A DNA stretch of 64,000 nucleotides from Clostridium beijerinckii HUN142 (GCF_000621745.1 NZ_JHXK01000005.1:310001-374000), one strand, 5' to 3'; counted from the stretch's first letter, positions 25,029-35,239 are shown. The notes: generated by a model from the letters alone, not told the origin. Numbers and translations are program-made.

Positions 25029-27653
25029 TCAATACTTCCCAAACTCTGTATCATCTAAATTAATACTAATTTTTTTCCTTATGTTAGACCTTTGTCCAAA
25101 TTCTTTATTATCAATGTCATTTTCTAGCCTTGCTCCCTCCTTTTCTTCTATGCTATCTAGATATATTTTATTTAAATTCATCTTTTTCAGGTTGAATTGA
25201 GCAACCCTTTGTTTCAGAGTTTCTGCCTGACTAGACATCTCTTCACTTGAAGAAGCAGTTTCTTCAGATGTCGCAGAATTTATTTGAGTAACCCTTGATA
25301 TTTGTTCAACTGCTTCATTTATTTGTGATACTGCAGAGGCTTGTTCATTACAAGATGCTGCTATTCTTCTTACTATCTCGGAAGTAATGCTAATATCGTT
25401 GACTATAGAATTTAACGATTCAGCTGTGTTATTAGCTATTTGGGTTCCAGCAGTTACTTTTTTCATTGAACCTTCTATTAAAGCGGTTGTTTCCTTAGCT
25501 GCATTTGCACTTCTACCTGCAAGATTTCTAACCTCCTCAGCAACTACAGCAAATCCCTTTCCATGCTGTCCTGCTCTTGCGGCTTCTACTGCCGCGTTAA
25601 GTGCCAGTATATTAGTTTGAAAAGCTATTTCATCTATCACTTTTATTATTTTGGAGATATTTTCAGATGCTTCATTAATCTCATTCATAGCTTTTAGCAT
25701 AGTACTCATTTCTGTATTTCCATTAACAGCATTTTTTGTAGCCTTTGTAGCCAACTCATTAGCCTCATTAGCACTTGTAGCGTTTAATCTTGTTTGTTCT
25801 CCTATCTCTGAAAGTGATGCTGTTACTTCCTCCACAGCACTTGCTTGCTCCGCAGATGCTTGCGATAAGTTTTGACTTGCATTTGATACCTGTATTGATG
25901 CCGAGGCTACCTCATTTGCTGATATATTTATATCAGTAAGTACTTGATTAATTTCTTGTACAGATAAATTTAAAGCGCTCATTATATTTCCGTAATCACC
26001 CTTATAAGAATTTTCAATACGGACATTAAGGTTACCTTTTGACATCTCCTCTAGAACATCTTTTATTTCTCCTATAGGCTTAGCAAAAGCATCAACAGCT
26101 TTGTTTATTACATTTATCAGTTCTTTGAAACTTCCTGTATACTTTTCACTTTCACCTCTAATTTCTAAATTCCCTTCAGTAGCTGCTGAAAGAACCATTA
26201 TCTGTTCATCTAGAACTTTAAGAATATTAGATTTTAGTCCATGCAGACTTTCATTTGCAATTCCGTATCTGCCAGGCAATTTTTCAAGTTCAACTGAAAA
26301 ATCTCCTTCTGAATAAGATTTTAATACTGCAAATATTTTTATTAATACATCTATAGATATCCACATTCCATCATTAACACTTTGAGCCATTTGTCTGTAT
26401 ACTCCGTCAAATTTTGAAACATCTATTCTATCTCTTGTATTACCTAATTTGAATGTATCATTCATCCAATTAACTTCTTTCACAAACAAATTTAAAGTAT
26501 CAATCAATGTATTGAGATTGTTCTTTATTTTATTAAATTCACCTTGATATTCACTTTTAATCTTTTCTGGCACCTCTCCATTACTTATCCTTTTTACGTA
26601 ATCCGCTGTAATATTAATAGGCTCAATAAACGCTTCAATTACATCATTAATTCCATCAATCATTTTAGCCCATGATCCATTAAATTTGGATGAATCTATC
26701 CTTTTTGCTAAATTTCCTGACTTAATTTCATTAGCTATATTAATCTGTTCCTTAGATATATTTAATAAATTATTTCTTAACTCCTCTATATTCTCATTTA
26801 CTAATCCATACCTTCCTGGGAATTTTTCAAGCTCAACTGTAAAGTCTCCCTTTGAATATGATTTAAGCACTGCAAATAACTTAATAAATACTTCTATCGA
26901 TATCCATGTGGTGTCATTAATACATTCCACCATTTCTTTATAAGAGCCTTGAAATTTTGTAACATCTATTTTATCTCTTGTATTCCCTAATCTAAAACTT
27001 TCTTTGAATAACTGAATATTTTCCATTAGATTGTTAAGATTATCTACAAGTTCATTAATGCTTGTTTTTATAATATTAAATGATCCTATTTCCTCTCCAG
27101 TGTACTTCTCACTAAATTCGCCTTTACTTATCTTTTCTATGTAATGTGACGTTGCTCTAATATTCTTTATAAACATATTCATTGTTGATAAACTCTTCCT
27201 ATGTACATTTCCCCATGCCCCTGAGTACTTTGATAAATCTAAAGCTATATCAAAATCACCTTTTTTAATGTAATCCTCAATCAAATTAGAATCACTGATC
27301 AAATTGTTTATATTTTTTTGTATCTGCTTAAGCAAATTAACTAAATCACCAAATTCATCAATAAAATCTACCTGTATATCTTCATCAAATTCTCCATTTG
27401 CAATCTTCCTTGCAATATTAGTAAGTTTTCTTATGTGTTTGTAAATAAAATTTATTAGTAATAATCCCATGATTGCTGTGATTATTATAGAAAATAATAA
27501 TATTATTATCATTTTAATTCGCATTTCTTTTATATCTGCTGTGTTTCCTAGTCCTATATTAAATGCGGTAAACAAGGTAATTTCCATAGCTATAATAAAT
27601 GTAAATATCAACCCAATTTTATTTCTTATTTTCAGATTACTTATATCAAACAT
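25029..27653 (-). CDS. Methyl-accepting chemotaxis protein with tandem HAMP-like modules and almost no extracellular domain
   Basis: An 874-residue receptor. Two membrane helices (about 12-32 and 45-68) are separated by only ~12 residues, so there is no periplasmic sensor. After a first HAMP come about 450 residues of repeated modules: [10 protein letters not shown] at about 220 and [10 protein letters not shown] at about 405, each followed by [12 protein letters not shown] and LPGRYG or FPGRYG. This looks like a poly-HAMP array. The standard signalling domain follows (tip near residue 690), and the protein ends in EFGKY. Sensing must be membrane-borne or cytoplasmic. It lies between cheY and cheW. 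Confidence 0.9.
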   Translation of the reverse strand: MFDISNLKIRNKIGLIFTFIIAMEITLFTAFNIGLGNTADIKEMRIKMIIILLFSIIITAIMGLLLINFIYKHIRKLTNIARKIANGEFDEDIQVDFIDEFGDLVNLLKQIQKNINNLISDSNLIEDYIKKGDFDIALDLSKYSGAWGNVHRKSLSTMNMFIKNIRATSHYIEKISKGEFSEKYTGEEIGSFNIIKTSINELVDNLNNLMENIQLFKESFRLGNTRDKIDVTKFQGSYKEMVECINDTTWISIEVFIKLFAVLKSYSKGDFTVELEKFPGRYGLVNENIEELRNNLLNISKEQINIANEIKSGNLAKRIDSSKFNGSWAKMIDGINDVIEAFIEPINITADYVKRISNGEVPEKIKSEYQGEFNKIKNNLNTLIDTLNLFVKEVNWMNDTFKLGNTRDRIDVSKFDGVYRQMAQSVNDGMWISIDVLIKIFAVLKSYSEGDFSVELEKLPGRYGIANESLHGLKSNILKVLDEQIMVLSAATEGNLEIRGESEKYTGSFKELINVINKAVDAFAKPIGEIKDVLEEMSKGNLNVRIENSYKGDYGNIMSALNLSVQEINQVLTDINISANEVASASIQVSNASQNLSQASAEQASAVEEVTASLSEIGEQTRLNATSANEANELATKATKNAVNGNTEMSTMLKAMNEINEASENISKIIKVIDEIAFQTNILALNAAVEAARAGQHGKGFAVVAEEVRNLAGRSANAAKETTALIEGSMKKVTAGTQIANNTAESLNSIVNDISITSEIVRRIAASCNEQASAVSQINEAVEQISRVTQINSATSEETASSSEEMSSQAETLKQRVAQFNLKKMNLNKIYLDSIEEKEGARLENDIDNKEFGQRSNIRKKISINLDDTEFGKY

Positions 27654-27751
27654 CTTAATCCACCCTATCTAATAAAATTTACTCATATTATGTTATCTTA
27701 AATTTCAAGTTAACTTCCTAGCATTTCTAATGAAATATTCACTTTAAAGTT

Positions 27752-28123
27752 TTATTTACTAATATTTCTCTCAATATTTAATAGTTGTTTAGATACAATA
27801 TCTTCCCTAAAAGGTTTTAATATAAATGATATAGCTCCTGCTAACATTGCCTCCTTAACTTGGATTTTATGCCCCAATGATGAAATAACTATAACTTTTG
27901 CATTCTCATCTATTGATTTAATAATCTTTATTGCCTCTACTCCTCCGAGTTCTGGCATGGTTAAATCCATTGTCACAATATCTGGTTTTAACAAATTATA
28001 TAGTTTTACGGCTTTTATCCCAGTATCAGCTTCCCCTACAATATCAAATCCGCAATTTTGTAAAATAGATTTTAAAGCTAGCCTCATGAATTCCGCATCA
28101 TCTACCACTAAAACTCTTTTCAT
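27752..28123 (-). CDS. cheY: CheY chemotaxis response regulator
   Basis: A 123-residue receiver closely matching CheY/CheY-like regulators of clostridia: VLVVDDAEFMR, phospho-acceptor Asp53 in VTMDLTMPE, and Lys in FILKPF. Phosphorylated CheY binds the flagellar switch. It is the first gene of the operon cheY-mcp-cheW-mcp-kinase-receiver-unknown-hemerythrin and is preceded by GGGGGTGAAATC. No CheY-P phosphatase gene is nearby. Confidence 0.9.
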   Translation of the reverse strand: MKRVLVVDDAEFMRLALKSILQNCGFDIVGEADTGIKAVKLYNLLKPDIVTMDLTMPELGGVEAIKIIKSIDENAKVIVISSLGHKIQVKEAMLAGAISFILKPFREDIVSKQLLNIERNISK

Positions 28124-28211
28124 ATGATTTCACCCCCATGAAATACTATAAAAATACTACTTTTCTTTTAATTTTATTTTAAATGTTTTTAAAATCAGTT
28201 AGTAGTACCAC

Positions 28212-28268
28212 AAGTCATGTAGTATCATGCAAATTGCATAATTAATTTGTATAAATATGCCGATTGCA
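28212..28268 (-). promoter_or_regulatory. Paired TGCA-N3-TGCA module upstream of cheY
   Basis: Plus-strand order is AAGTCAT (28212-28218), 9 nt, TGCAAATTGCA (28228-28238), 19 nt, TGCCGATTGCA (28258-28268). The two TGCA dyads are exactly 30 bp apart centre to centre. The same arrangement with identical spacings lies before cheA at 35076-35132. Distance to the cheY start codon is 89 nt. Confidence 0.65.
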
Positions 28269-28396
28269 TTTTTATTTAAAACTTACTTCCTCTAGTTAAC
28301 ATTTATAATCAACTTCCACCATAAATGGTATCATAGCCTCTCTAGTTGTATTTAAAAAACTATATTCTTATCGATTTTATACATTAATATTTTATT

Positions 28397-28450
28397 AGTT
28401 AATTAAGATTAACTTTATACATTGTTCAAGTATTGGTAAAATGTTATAAT
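28397..28450 (+). promoter_or_regulatory. SigA-type promoter and upstream dyad of the NarL-type regulator gene
   Basis: TTGTTC (28422-28427), a 17-bp spacer and TATAAT (28445-28450). Immediately upstream AGTTAAT-TAAG-ATTAACT (28397-28414) is a perfect 7-bp dyad and a candidate regulator site. The promoter is 119 nt before the ATG. Confidence 0.6.
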
Positions 28451-28568
28451 TTATATTAGAATCTACAAAGGATTAACCTGTGTTTTCATTAGATTTAATA
28501 AATATTATTTGTCTATTTTTCACGAAAATTTAATATATTGCTTATTTGGGTAAAGAGAGGGTTCGTAT

Positions 28569-29225
28569 ATGACAAGAGTAATTATTGCAGAAGATCAGAA
28601 ACTTTTAAGAGAAAGTTTTAAAAACATAATTGAAAATAACAGTGATATAAAAGTTGTAGCTTGTGCTACTAATGGAAATGAAGCTTATGATCTATGTAAA
28701 GAATATATGCCTGATGTTGTTTTAATGGATTTGTCTATGCCTGTATGTAGCGGTACGGAAGCTACAAAACTAATAAAAGCAAAACTTCCATCAGTTAAGG
28801 TACTAGTTTTAACTGCATCTGATGATAAATCTGATGTTACAGATGCCATAAGTAATGGCGCTGACGGATATATCTTAAAAGATATAAGTACTGAAGAACT
28901 TATACTATCCATAAAGAGTACCTCACTAGGGCTTGGCATAATTACTAAAGATATTTTAAGTCCTATGATACTAAATCTACGTAAAGAAAATAGAAAAACT
29001 AGAAAAAAAATTATTGATATTAATGGTATAAATATATCATTAACTGAAAGAGAACTAAAAATAGTATCTATGATTGTTGATGGAAACGATAATAAAGAAA
29101 TTGCATCGTCTTTGTTTATTGCTGAAGGCACTGTTAAAAATATCATTACAGAAATTATTTCAAAGCTTAGTTTGAGAGATCGTACTCAGCTTGCAGTTTA
29201 TGCGGTTAAAAATGGACTAGTATAA
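28569..29225 (+). CDS. NarL/FixJ-family response regulator
   Basis: A 218-residue DNA-binding response regulator. The receiver (1-120) has the acidic pocket EDQ, phospho-acceptor Asp54 in VVLMDLSMP and Lys in YILKDIS. The C-terminal LuxR-type helix-turn-helix spans about 150-212 (LTERELKIVSMIVDGNDNKE, landmark; AEGTVKNIITEI). No kinase gene is adjacent on this strand. It lies between the two che operons, divergent from cheY and convergent with cheB, which makes it the best local candidate to control them. Ribosome site AAAGAGAGGG. Confidence 0.9.
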   Translation: MTRVIIAEDQKLLRESFKNIIENNSDIKVVACATNGNEAYDLCKEYMPDVVLMDLSMPVCSGTEATKLIKAKLPSVKVLVLTASDDKSDVTDAISNGADGYILKDISTEELILSIKSTSLGLGIITKDILSPMILNLRKENRKTRKKIIDINGINISLTERELKIVSMIVDGNDNKEIASSLFIAEGTVKNIITEIISKLSLRDRTQLAVYAVKNGLV

Positions 29226-29238
29226 ATAGTCCATTTTT
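29208..29238. terminator. Bidirectional terminator overlapping two 3' gene ends
   Basis: A 12-bp perfect stem (29208-29219 and 29227-29238) with a 7-nt loop. It contains the last codons and stop of the NarL-type gene and reaches the cheB stop codon. A and T tracts at each side allow termination of both convergent operons. Confidence 0.8.
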
Positions 29239-30265
29239 ACTTTAACATATCGCAAATAATACTAGGTATGTTTAAAATAGATACTTGCTTTTCAACGGCT
29301 CCTATTTCAAAAGCGACTTTTGGCATACCATATACAACGGAAGATTTCTGATCCTGTCCCACAGTTCTCGCTCCTGCTCTTCGCATTGACATAAGTCCCA
29401 CTGCTCCATCATGACCCATTCCTGTTAGAATAACTCCTATGGCATTTTTTGAAGCCACCTTCGCTACAGATTCGAAAAGTACGTCTACAGATGGACAATG
29501 TCCATTAACTTTATTCCCTTGAATAGTTTCTACAATATATTTATCTGCAGCCTTCTTAAGCTTCATATGCTTATCTCCTGGCGCTATCAAAACTTTACCG
29601 GGCTCAATAGTATCTCCTGTTTGAGCTTCTTTAACAGTAAATTGTGTTTGCAAGTTTAATCTATCTGCAAACATTTTAGAAAACACTGGGGGAATATGTT
29701 GCACTATGATTATCCCTGGGATATCTTTAGGAAGACTTTTTAATATATTGTATATAGCTTCTGTTCCTCCAGTAGATGCCCCTATAGCAATCACTTTATT
29801 TCTAGGATTTATATTACTCTTTTCCATTACCTTATTGCTACTACTCTTTTCAATCTGCCCTAAATTAGCAGATAGATTCACATTTACCGCTCCTCTAATT
29901 TTAATTATTAACTCGTTAATAAAAATTCCAAATCCATTAGGAGTTCTAGCATCAGGTTTACTTAAAAAGTCCACTGCTCCTGCATCCATAGCATCGAATA
30001 CTACATCACTTATAGAACTTACAACTATTATTGGAATCTTATATTGTGGAAGAAGTCTTTTAATAAATTCTACACCATTTAATTTTGGCATTTGTACATC
30101 ACAAATCATAACATCAGGATTTAATTCTAAGAGTTTATCTCTAGCATCATATGGATCTATAGCCTTTCCAACAACCTCTATGTTATCATCTCTTGATATG
30201 CCCCTTGATATTGCCTCTCTAAATACCAAACTATCATCAACTACTAATACTCTAATTGGTTTCAT
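29237..30265 (-). CDS. cheB: CheB protein-glutamate methylesterase
   Basis: A 342-residue two-domain enzyme that removes methyl groups from chemoreceptors. The receiver has Asp56 in VMICDVQMPKLNG. The catalytic domain carries Ser164 in GASTGGTEA, His in VQHIPP and Asp in GMGHDGAVG, the known triad. I start at the ATG at 30265, which has AAGGTGAAGTTA upstream; the ATG at 30286 has no ribosome site. It is the last gene of cheA-mcp-cheR-cheB. Confidence 0.95.
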   Translation of the reverse strand: MKPIRVLVVDDSLVFREAISRGISRDDNIEVVGKAIDPYDARDKLLELNPDVMICDVQMPKLNGVEFIKRLLPQYKIPIIVVSSISDVVFDAMDAGAVDFLSKPDARTPNGFGIFINELIIKIRGAVNVNLSANLGQIEKSSSNKVMEKSNINPRNKVIAIGASTGGTEAIYNILKSLPKDIPGIIIVQHIPPVFSKMFADRLNLQTQFTVKEAQTGDTIEPGKVLIAPGDKHMKLKKAADKYIVETIQGNKVNGHCPSVDVLFESVAKVASKNAIGVILTGMGHDGAVGLMSMRRAGARTVGQDQKSSVVYGMPKVAFEIGAVEKQVSILNIPSIICDMLK

Positions 30266-30307
30266 TAACTTCACCTTCTCAGCCATTTAAATTATCTTAA
30301 GATAAAC

Positions 30308-31123
30308 TTATTCCTTTCTATATACAGATGGCATTATATACTTAAATCCAGCAGTATCACCACTTAAGGATTCTGAATGTCCTATAAAAAGGTATCCACC
30401 ATATTCCATACCGTTATAGAACTTGCGAATTAGTTCATTCTTTGTCTTATTGTCAAAATAAATCATTACATTTCTACAGAAAATAACATGAAATTTCTTC
30501 TTAAACGGAAACACTTCTTCCATCAAATTAAATTTTCTGTATATAATCTCATCCCTAATATTGTCCAAAAACACTAAATTTTCCTCATCATATTTTTTCA
30601 AATAAATTTTCTTCCAAGCTTCTGGCAACGGTGCAATTTGTTCTTTATGATATACTCCACTTTTAGCAATGCATAATACCTTTTCAGATATATCTGTTGC
30701 CAGTATTTTTTTATCCCACCATAACTTTTCTTGTTTAAAAAACTCATTTAATATCATAGCAATGGTATAAGCTTCTTCTCCTGAAGAACATCCTGCTGAC
30801 CATATTCTTAGATCTTTATCTCTTATCGAATTAATTAAATATGGAAGTACTTTTTCTTTCAAGTAATCAAAATGTGATTTCTCACGCATAAAATATGTGT
30901 GATTTGTTGTAATCTTATTGAGCAGCGTGCTAACTGCCTTACCGGTCTTGTCAGAAACCACATACCGGTAATACTGAGAAAAATCTTCTATATTATTCTC
31001 TGCTAATACATTATGGAGTCTTCCAATTACCAACATCTTTTTTTCTTCTCTAAGATTAATCCCATAGTTCTCCTTTATATAGTTAGATAATTGAGCAAAT
31101 TCTTTTTCCGTAATTGCAATCAT
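30308..31123 (-). CDS. cheR: CheR chemoreceptor methyltransferase
   Basis: A 271-residue S-adenosylmethionine-dependent glutamate methyltransferase. The N-terminal helical domain is followed by the catalytic domain with IWSAGCSSGEEAYTIAM (SAM-binding loop), ILATDISEKVL, and FHVIFCRNVMIYFD. The beta-subdomain seen in tether-binding CheR proteins appears to be present around residues 190-215. It sits between a receptor gene (15 nt) and cheB. Ribosome site ATAAGGTGATT. Confidence 0.95.
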   Translation of the reverse strand: MIAITEKEFAQLSNYIKENYGINLREEKKMLVIGRLHNVLAENNIEDFSQYYRYVVSDKTGKAVSTLLNKITTNHTYFMREKSHFDYLKEKVLPYLINSIRDKDLRIWSAGCSSGEEAYTIAMILNEFFKQEKLWWDKKILATDISEKVLCIAKSGVYHKEQIAPLPEAWKKIYLKKYDEENLVFLDNIRDEIIYRKFNLMEEVFPFKKKFHVIFCRNVMIYFDNKTKNELIRKFYNGMEYGGYLFIGHSESLSGDTAGFKYIMPSVYRKE

Positions 31124-31138
31124 ATAATCACCTTATCT

Positions 31139-32860
31139 CTAATATTTTCCAAACTCATTATCGCTAAGTATTATCTTTTTAGTATTAGATACTTTTCTCT
31201 CTAAATGTTTATCCCTTGCTTCCATTAAATCTCTTATTCCTTTACTAACATCGCCGTTAATACTATGGTTCATGTAACTATTGTCTAAGTTAGTCATTGC
31301 ATTTCTATCACTTACTAATTTAAACATTTTAACTTGTTCTTTTAAAACTTCTGCCTGGCCCGCTAACTCCTCACTTGCAGCCGCGCTTTCTTCTGAAGTC
31401 GCTGAATTACTTTGTACAACTTGTGATATTTGTATTATTCCTTGTGATATTTGTGAAATTCCTGTAGCTTGTTCTTCAGAGGCATCTGCTATACCATTAA
31501 TTATTTTTGCGACCTCTTCTATATCATTAACAATGCTTTCAAGTGCATCTGCAGTTTGATTTGCTATATTGGTTCCATCTTGAATTTTAACAATTGATTC
31601 TTCTATTATCGTCGTGGTTTCTTTAGCAGCATTTGCAGATCTTGCTGCTAAGTTTCTAACTTCTTCAGCCACCACAGTAAAGCCTTTACCATATTGACCA
31701 GCCCTAGCCGCTTCTACAGCTGCATTTAAAGCAAGTATATTAGTTTGAAATGCAATTTCATCAATTACCTTAATAATTCTTGATATATTATTAGATGAAA
31801 CATTAATTTCATCCATTGCTTTAAGCATTAACTTCATTTCATTATTTCTTTTTCCTGCATTTGTTTTAGTATTATCTGTTATAATATTAGCCTTCTTAGC
31901 ATTTTCAGCATTTACTGATATTTGAGAAGATATTTCTTCGATAGACGCCGTTAATTCTTCAACAGCACTCGCTTGCTCTGTAGCCCCTTGTGATAATGCT
32001 ATAGTTGAATCTGCTATTTGCCTAGCTCCAACTGTAACTTGCTCTGATGCAAAGCTTATATTCCCAATAACTTCATTTAATTTATATTTCATTCTTTTCA
32101 TTGACTCTGATAATATCCCTATCTCATCTTTTGAATTATTAACAATCTCTACATCTAAGTTTCCTTCGCTTATTTCACTTGTTATAAACATGAGCTTAGA
32201 TATAGGTTTACTTATAGCTTTAGAAATCAAAATACCCAGTGACATTGCCATAGCTATAGCTACTACTATTACTACAATCATAATTATAACAGCATTATTT
32301 ACCTCTCCTGAATACTCATCCGATTTACTGAAGCCACCTGATTCTTTTAATTTAAATAAACTATCTACCGAATTATTTATTTGATCAGATAATTTTTGTG
32401 TTGAGTCTTGCCCCATTAAAGCAAGAGCTTCGTCTTTCTTCCCCGAAAGAGATAAATCTATAATTTTATCCTTTAAGTCATCATATTTACCTAAAAGTGT
32501 AATAAGATTTGAAAACTCAGCTTTTGCTTCATCACTTTGAAGTGACTTTTCAAATTTCTTTAAACTCTCCTGAATTTTTGCATCATAATTTTTTATTCTA
32601 CTCACATAATCGCTCACATCTCTACCATCTTTATACATTATAATATTACTTAAATTTATGTTGAGTCTTTGAAATGATATAGAAACATTCGCAATATCAG
32701 CAATGGATGCTCCATAGTTTGTATATAAACTAGTATAGTTCTGATCTATTTTTTTTATCTTTGTAATTCCCACAGCACCAACTATTCCAGCTAATAGGGC
32801 CACTACTATAAATCCAATTATTAATTTTGTTCCAATCCTTATATTGCTTAACCACCTCAT
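31139..32860 (-). CDS. Methyl-accepting chemotaxis protein, four-helix-bundle sensor
   Basis: A 573-residue receptor. TM1 is at about 10-32 and TM2 at about 190-215, enclosing a helical 4HB-type sensor. HAMP and the signalling domain follow, with the tip [20 protein letters not shown]. The tail ends in NEFGKY. The start is the ATG at 32860 ([10 protein letters not shown]), which has GGAGGAAGATACT; an ATG at 32875 is inside that site's upstream region. In the receptor tip the usual [10 protein letters not shown] reads [10 protein letters not shown]. It lies between cheA and cheR. Confidence 0.93.
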   Translation of the reverse strand: MRWLSNIRIGTKLIIGFIVVALLAGIVGAVGITKIKKIDQNYTSLYTNYGASIADIANVSISFQRLNINLSNIIMYKDGRDVSDYVSRIKNYDAKIQESLKKFEKSLQSDEAKAEFSNLITLLGKYDDLKDKIIDLSLSGKKDEALALMGQDSTQKLSDQINNSVDSLFKLKESGGFSKSDEYSGEVNNAVIIMIVVIVVAIAMAMSLGILISKAISKPISKLMFITSEISEGNLDVEIVNNSKDEIGILSESMKRMKYKLNEVIGNISFASEQVTVGARQIADSTIALSQGATEQASAVEELTASIEEISSQISVNAENAKKANIITDNTKTNAGKRNNEMKLMLKAMDEINVSSNNISRIIKVIDEIAFQTNILALNAAVEAARAGQYGKGFTVVAEEVRNLAARSANAAKETTTIIEESIVKIQDGTNIANQTADALESIVNDIEEVAKIINGIADASEEQATGISQISQGIIQISQVVQSNSATSEESAAASEELAGQAEVLKEQVKMFKLVSDRNAMTNLDNSYMNHSINGDVSKGIRDLMEARDKHLERKVSNTKKIILSDNEFGKY

Positions 32861-32913
32861 AGTATCTTCCTCCATTAACTACATACTTTACTTAAACTTA
32901 GGTTTTTTAATAT

Positions 32914-34983
32914 CTATACCGTTGTCATTAGCCCATCTATATCAATTATTAGACTTATATTTCCATCTCCCAAAAGAGTACATCCAGCTAAATCTTTAAT
33001 ATTTCTAATATTTTTTATATAATTGGGGAGCGCTTTAACAACTACTTGTTGCTGCCCTAATAACTCATCTACTAAAATGCACACCCATTTTTCATCCTGC
33101 TCTATCATTATTAGAATTCCGTCTGATAATTTATCTGTATCAGTTCTTATTGAAAAATGCTCATTTAATCTAAGTATAGGATAACATTGGCCTCTAACCA
33201 TAATCATCTCATTACTATCTGGATCTTTTATAATATCGCTTTCTTTTGGTTTAAAAAATTCTTTTATAGAACTAGTTGGAAGAGTGTATCTAGAGTTCCC
33301 AACCCTTACATTCATTCCATCTATGATTGCAAGAGTTAATGGTATCTTAATAGTGATGCTTGTACCAAATTCTAACACACTATCTATACTAACCGTTCCT
33401 CCTATCTTTTCAATATTTTTTACTACAACATCCATCCCCACTCCTCTGCCACTGAATTCTGACACAGCCTCTTTAGTTGAGAACCCTGGTAAAAATATCA
33501 AACTAAATATTTCCTTCTTAGTCATTTCACTTTCATCTTTAGTAAGTAGCCCATTTTTTCTTGCTTTTTCTAATATCTTTTCTTCATTTAAACCCTTCCC
33601 ATCATCTTTTACTATAATTAATACATCGCTACCTGCATTTTTAGCTTCTAATACCAAATTTCCTGATTGCTGTTTCCCTTTATCAATTCTTTCTTCCACG
33701 GTCTCTATTCCATGATCAATAGAATTACGAACTAAATGCATTAAAGGATCTGATATATGTTCAATTATATTTTTATCTACTTCTGTTTCTTCCCCTATAA
33801 TTGTTAATTTAACTTCCTTATCCATTTTCTTACTCATATCTCTAACAATTCTATTCATCTTTTGAAAAGTTGCAGAAAGTGGTACCATCCTTATTGACAT
33901 TACTGTATCCTGCATCTCTGCTATAATCTTACGAAGCTGCCTTGCTGATTTTTTGAAATTATCAATTTCAAGTCCAATTAAATCTGGATTTTGCGTAACC
34001 ATCGATTCTGAAATTACTAACTCTCCAATAAGATCCATAAGCCTATCTGCTTTAGCTACACTTAGACTTATGAATCCCTGGTGAGAAGATGTCTTTTCAT
34101 TTTTCTTTTCCTCCGGTATATTCTTCTTTTCTTCTTCCTTCTTGATACATTCTTTTTCTATCGCAACTTCTTCTATAACTTCTTTACTACCTAGAAAAGC
34201 ATCTTCGTCGTCTCCCATCAAGCTAATATCAAGTGCACTTAAAAAAACAGTTTCATTTAGGATTGTTTCTACGTCCTCCAAAATTAAATCTGAAGAGAAA
34301 CATATTTTAAATCCATTCCTTCTTATTTCTTCACTGGCTTTTTCATCATCATCAATTATATTTTCCGGTGAGCTACATATTATTTCAGCTACTTCTGATA
34401 GTTTATGAAGAATACCAAAACATCTTATGTTTTCCATTCCGCAATCTTCGGAAAACTTAATTTTAGCCTTATATTTTTGATTAGATAGGTCCCTTTTACT
34501 TTTTCCACTTGTTATAAAAAATTTTTGTTGTTCTAAATTATTCTCATTAGGTTCTGTATCACTATCAATTATTTCCATTCCCTTGAGCTTACTTAAGAAA
34601 TCCTTTATGCAAGTAATTTTATTTGCGCAATCTCCATCTGGTGTACTTCCTTGCTGAATTTTAGAAATTTCGCCTTTGATAAAATCAATTGAATCTAATA
34701 CAATATCACTCAATATATTATTATCCACTTCACCTGGCTTATTTTCTCTAAGATAATAAAACAAATCTTCTACAGAATGAGAAAGTCCAGAAATGTTATT
34801 AAAAAGCATCATGGCTGACGATCCCTTGACCGTATGCATAATTCTAAATATTTCATCTATTGAATTTGAAAAACCATTTTCTTTTTCTCCATCAATAACT
34901 AATTGCTCTAATTGTTCTATAAGCTGCGTTGTTTCAAAAATATACATATCTAACATAGATTCATTTATAAAGCTTTCTGACAT
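32914..34983 (-). CDS. cheA: CheA chemotaxis histidine kinase
   Basis: A 689-residue kinase. P1 has the phospho-acceptor His50 in RIMHTVKGSS. A middle part (about 165-270) is likely the CheY/CheB-binding P2 domain. P3 dimerisation begins with VAKADRLMDLIGELVI (about 310), then the ATPase domain with LMHLVRNSIDHGIE, DDGKGLN and GRGVGMDVV, and the C-terminal CheW-like P5 domain from about 550. It heads the operon cheA-mcp-cheR-cheB and follows a strong AAGGAGGTAATT site. The unusual TGCA module lies 93-149 nt upstream of the start codon. Confidence 0.96.
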   Translation of the reverse strand: MSESFINESMLDMYIFETTQLIEQLEQLVIDGEKENGFSNSIDEIFRIMHTVKGSSAMMLFNNISGLSHSVEDLFYYLRENKPGEVDNNILSDIVLDSIDFIKGEISKIQQGSTPDGDCANKITCIKDFLSKLKGMEIIDSDTEPNENNLEQQKFFITSGKSKRDLSNQKYKAKIKFSEDCGMENIRCFGILHKLSEVAEIICSSPENIIDDDEKASEEIRRNGFKICFSSDLILEDVETILNETVFLSALDISLMGDDEDAFLGSKEVIEEVAIEKECIKKEEEKKNIPEEKKNEKTSSHQGFISLSVAKADRLMDLIGELVISESMVTQNPDLIGLEIDNFKKSARQLRKIIAEMQDTVMSIRMVPLSATFQKMNRIVRDMSKKMDKEVKLTIIGEETEVDKNIIEHISDPLMHLVRNSIDHGIETVEERIDKGKQQSGNLVLEAKNAGSDVLIIVKDDGKGLNEEKILEKARKNGLLTKDESEMTKKEIFSLIFLPGFSTKEAVSEFSGRGVGMDVVVKNIEKIGGTVSIDSVLEFGTSITIKIPLTLAIIDGMNVRVGNSRYTLPTSSIKEFFKPKESDIIKDPDSNEMIMVRGQCYPILRLNEHFSIRTDTDKLSDGILIMIEQDEKWVCILVDELLGQQQVVVKALPNYIKNIRNIKDLAGCTLLGDGNISLIIDIDGLMTTV

Positions 34984-35075
34984 TTTAATTACCTCCTTTT
35001 TTACATATTTCTTATATAAAACGTAATTTCTCTATTTCTATATTAAGTTTTTTATTGGCATCTTTTAAGTCACTT

Positions 35076-35132
35076 AAGTCATTGATTTCTATGCAAAATG
35101 CACTACTATACTACATATAAATGCAAATTGCA
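35076..35132 (-). promoter_or_regulatory. Paired TGCA-N3-TGCA module upstream of cheA
   Basis: Plus-strand order is AAGTCAT (35076-35082), 9 nt, TGCAAAATGCA (35092-35102), 19 nt, TGCAAATTGCA (35122-35132). The dyad centres are 30 bp apart. It matches the module before cheY (28212-28268) in order, orientation and spacing. Distance to the cheA start codon is 93 nt. Confidence 0.65.
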
Positions 35133-35152
35133 CAAAATATCTTGAATTTTAT

Positions 35153-35192
35153 ATAAAAAAATGCATTCAACCGCTATAGATTGAATGCATTT
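35153..35192 (-). terminator. Terminator of motAB
   Basis: Arms 35159-35170 and 35181-35192 are a perfect 12-bp inverted repeat with a 10-nt loop, followed on the minus strand by a T run. It separates motAB from the cheA operon. Confidence 0.9.
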
Positions 35193-35239
35193 CATTAGCT
35201 TATGTAAAATTTCTTATTAAACTCTTAGCTCTTGTTTTG

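Noticed and set aside
28240..28275. Flagellar sigma (SigD) promoter with GCCGATTG
   Set aside because: The -10-like GCCGAT lies on the plus strand, the TAAA box at the required 15-bp distance is missing, and the bases are better explained as part of the TGCA dyad module.
29706..30290. Plus-strand open frame of 194 codons across cheB
   Set aside because: It is opposite the well-supported cheB gene, has no ribosome site, and its translation is low-complexity; it is a shadow frame. The same applies to the other long antisense frames, for example at 6909-7421 and 33284-33715.
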